From: JBGFRR01 sp041695045
GTDB taxonomy: Bacteria; Bacteroidota; Ignavibacteria; UBA10030
NCBI GenBank assembly: GCA_041695045.1
Contig: JBGFRR010000121.1
Coordinates: forward strand, 1 to 30,214
Direction: 5' to 3'
Length of the DNA: 30,214 nt
In this document: positions 30,208 to 30,214 of the stretch, piece after piece
How positions within the stretch are numbered: position 1 is the stretch's first letter
How the letters are laid out: every line of letters begins with the position of its first letter
Made by a program: the position numbers and the translations under genes
The notes under the pieces: model-generated
What the model saw: the letters and a program-made list of their open reading frames with translations, nothing else
Told to the model about the DNA's origin: nothing
Databases searched by the model: none

Positions 30208-30214
30208 ACAAAAG

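Overview
The window (about 55% G+C by eye) looks like a chromosomal piece of an uncultured Bacteroidota/Ignavibacteria-type (FCB-group) bacterium. The best clues are PknB-type kinase leaders with a TolB-like/TPR output half, Y1-transposase hairpin elements, loose four-helix-bundle gene fossils with AT-rich flanks, and a succinylase lysine pathway. This placement is an inference; no rRNA or tRNA is present to test it.

It has two contrasting parts. Bases 1-7270 are an accessory and decay zone. They hold at least five partial copies of one serine/threonine-kinase 5' end: one is interrupted by short palindromic inserts, one is cut beside a Y1 (IS200/RAYT-like) transposase, one is fused by deletion to its own TolB/TPR half, and one ends after about 43 codons. 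They are followed by an AAA_14/DUF4143 ATPase, a string of toxin-antitoxin modules (a broken DUF2281/VapC pair interrupted at hicAB, an intact hicAB, an antitoxin with a truncated RelE-like toxin), a secreted M28 peptidase, and many small hairpins.

Bases 7279-30105 are a dense, minus-strand, core-like gene train. In transcription order it holds: MoxR-type ATPase and VWA protein; an eight-PAS hybrid histidine kinase and a CheY-like regulator; a HisA-like barrel, a PfkB kinase, lysC, dapB, dapA, dapD, an RmlD-like reductase, a Ni/Co transporter, an EEP-family lipoprotein and serS; a two-subunit ABC exporter; fbp; and a DEDDh exonuclease. Between lysC and the EEP lipoprotein, four of the six junctions are ATGA stop/start overlaps, so translation is probably coupled. 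lysC, dapA, dapB and dapD carry aspartate into the succinylase branch of lysine/diaminopimelate synthesis; asd, dapC, dapE and dapF are not in the window.

The points most worth following are the palindrome-interrupted kinase leader and its sister copies, the HisA homologue that lacks both catalytic aspartates, and the exporter subunit whose nucleotide site is degenerate at both Walker motifs.
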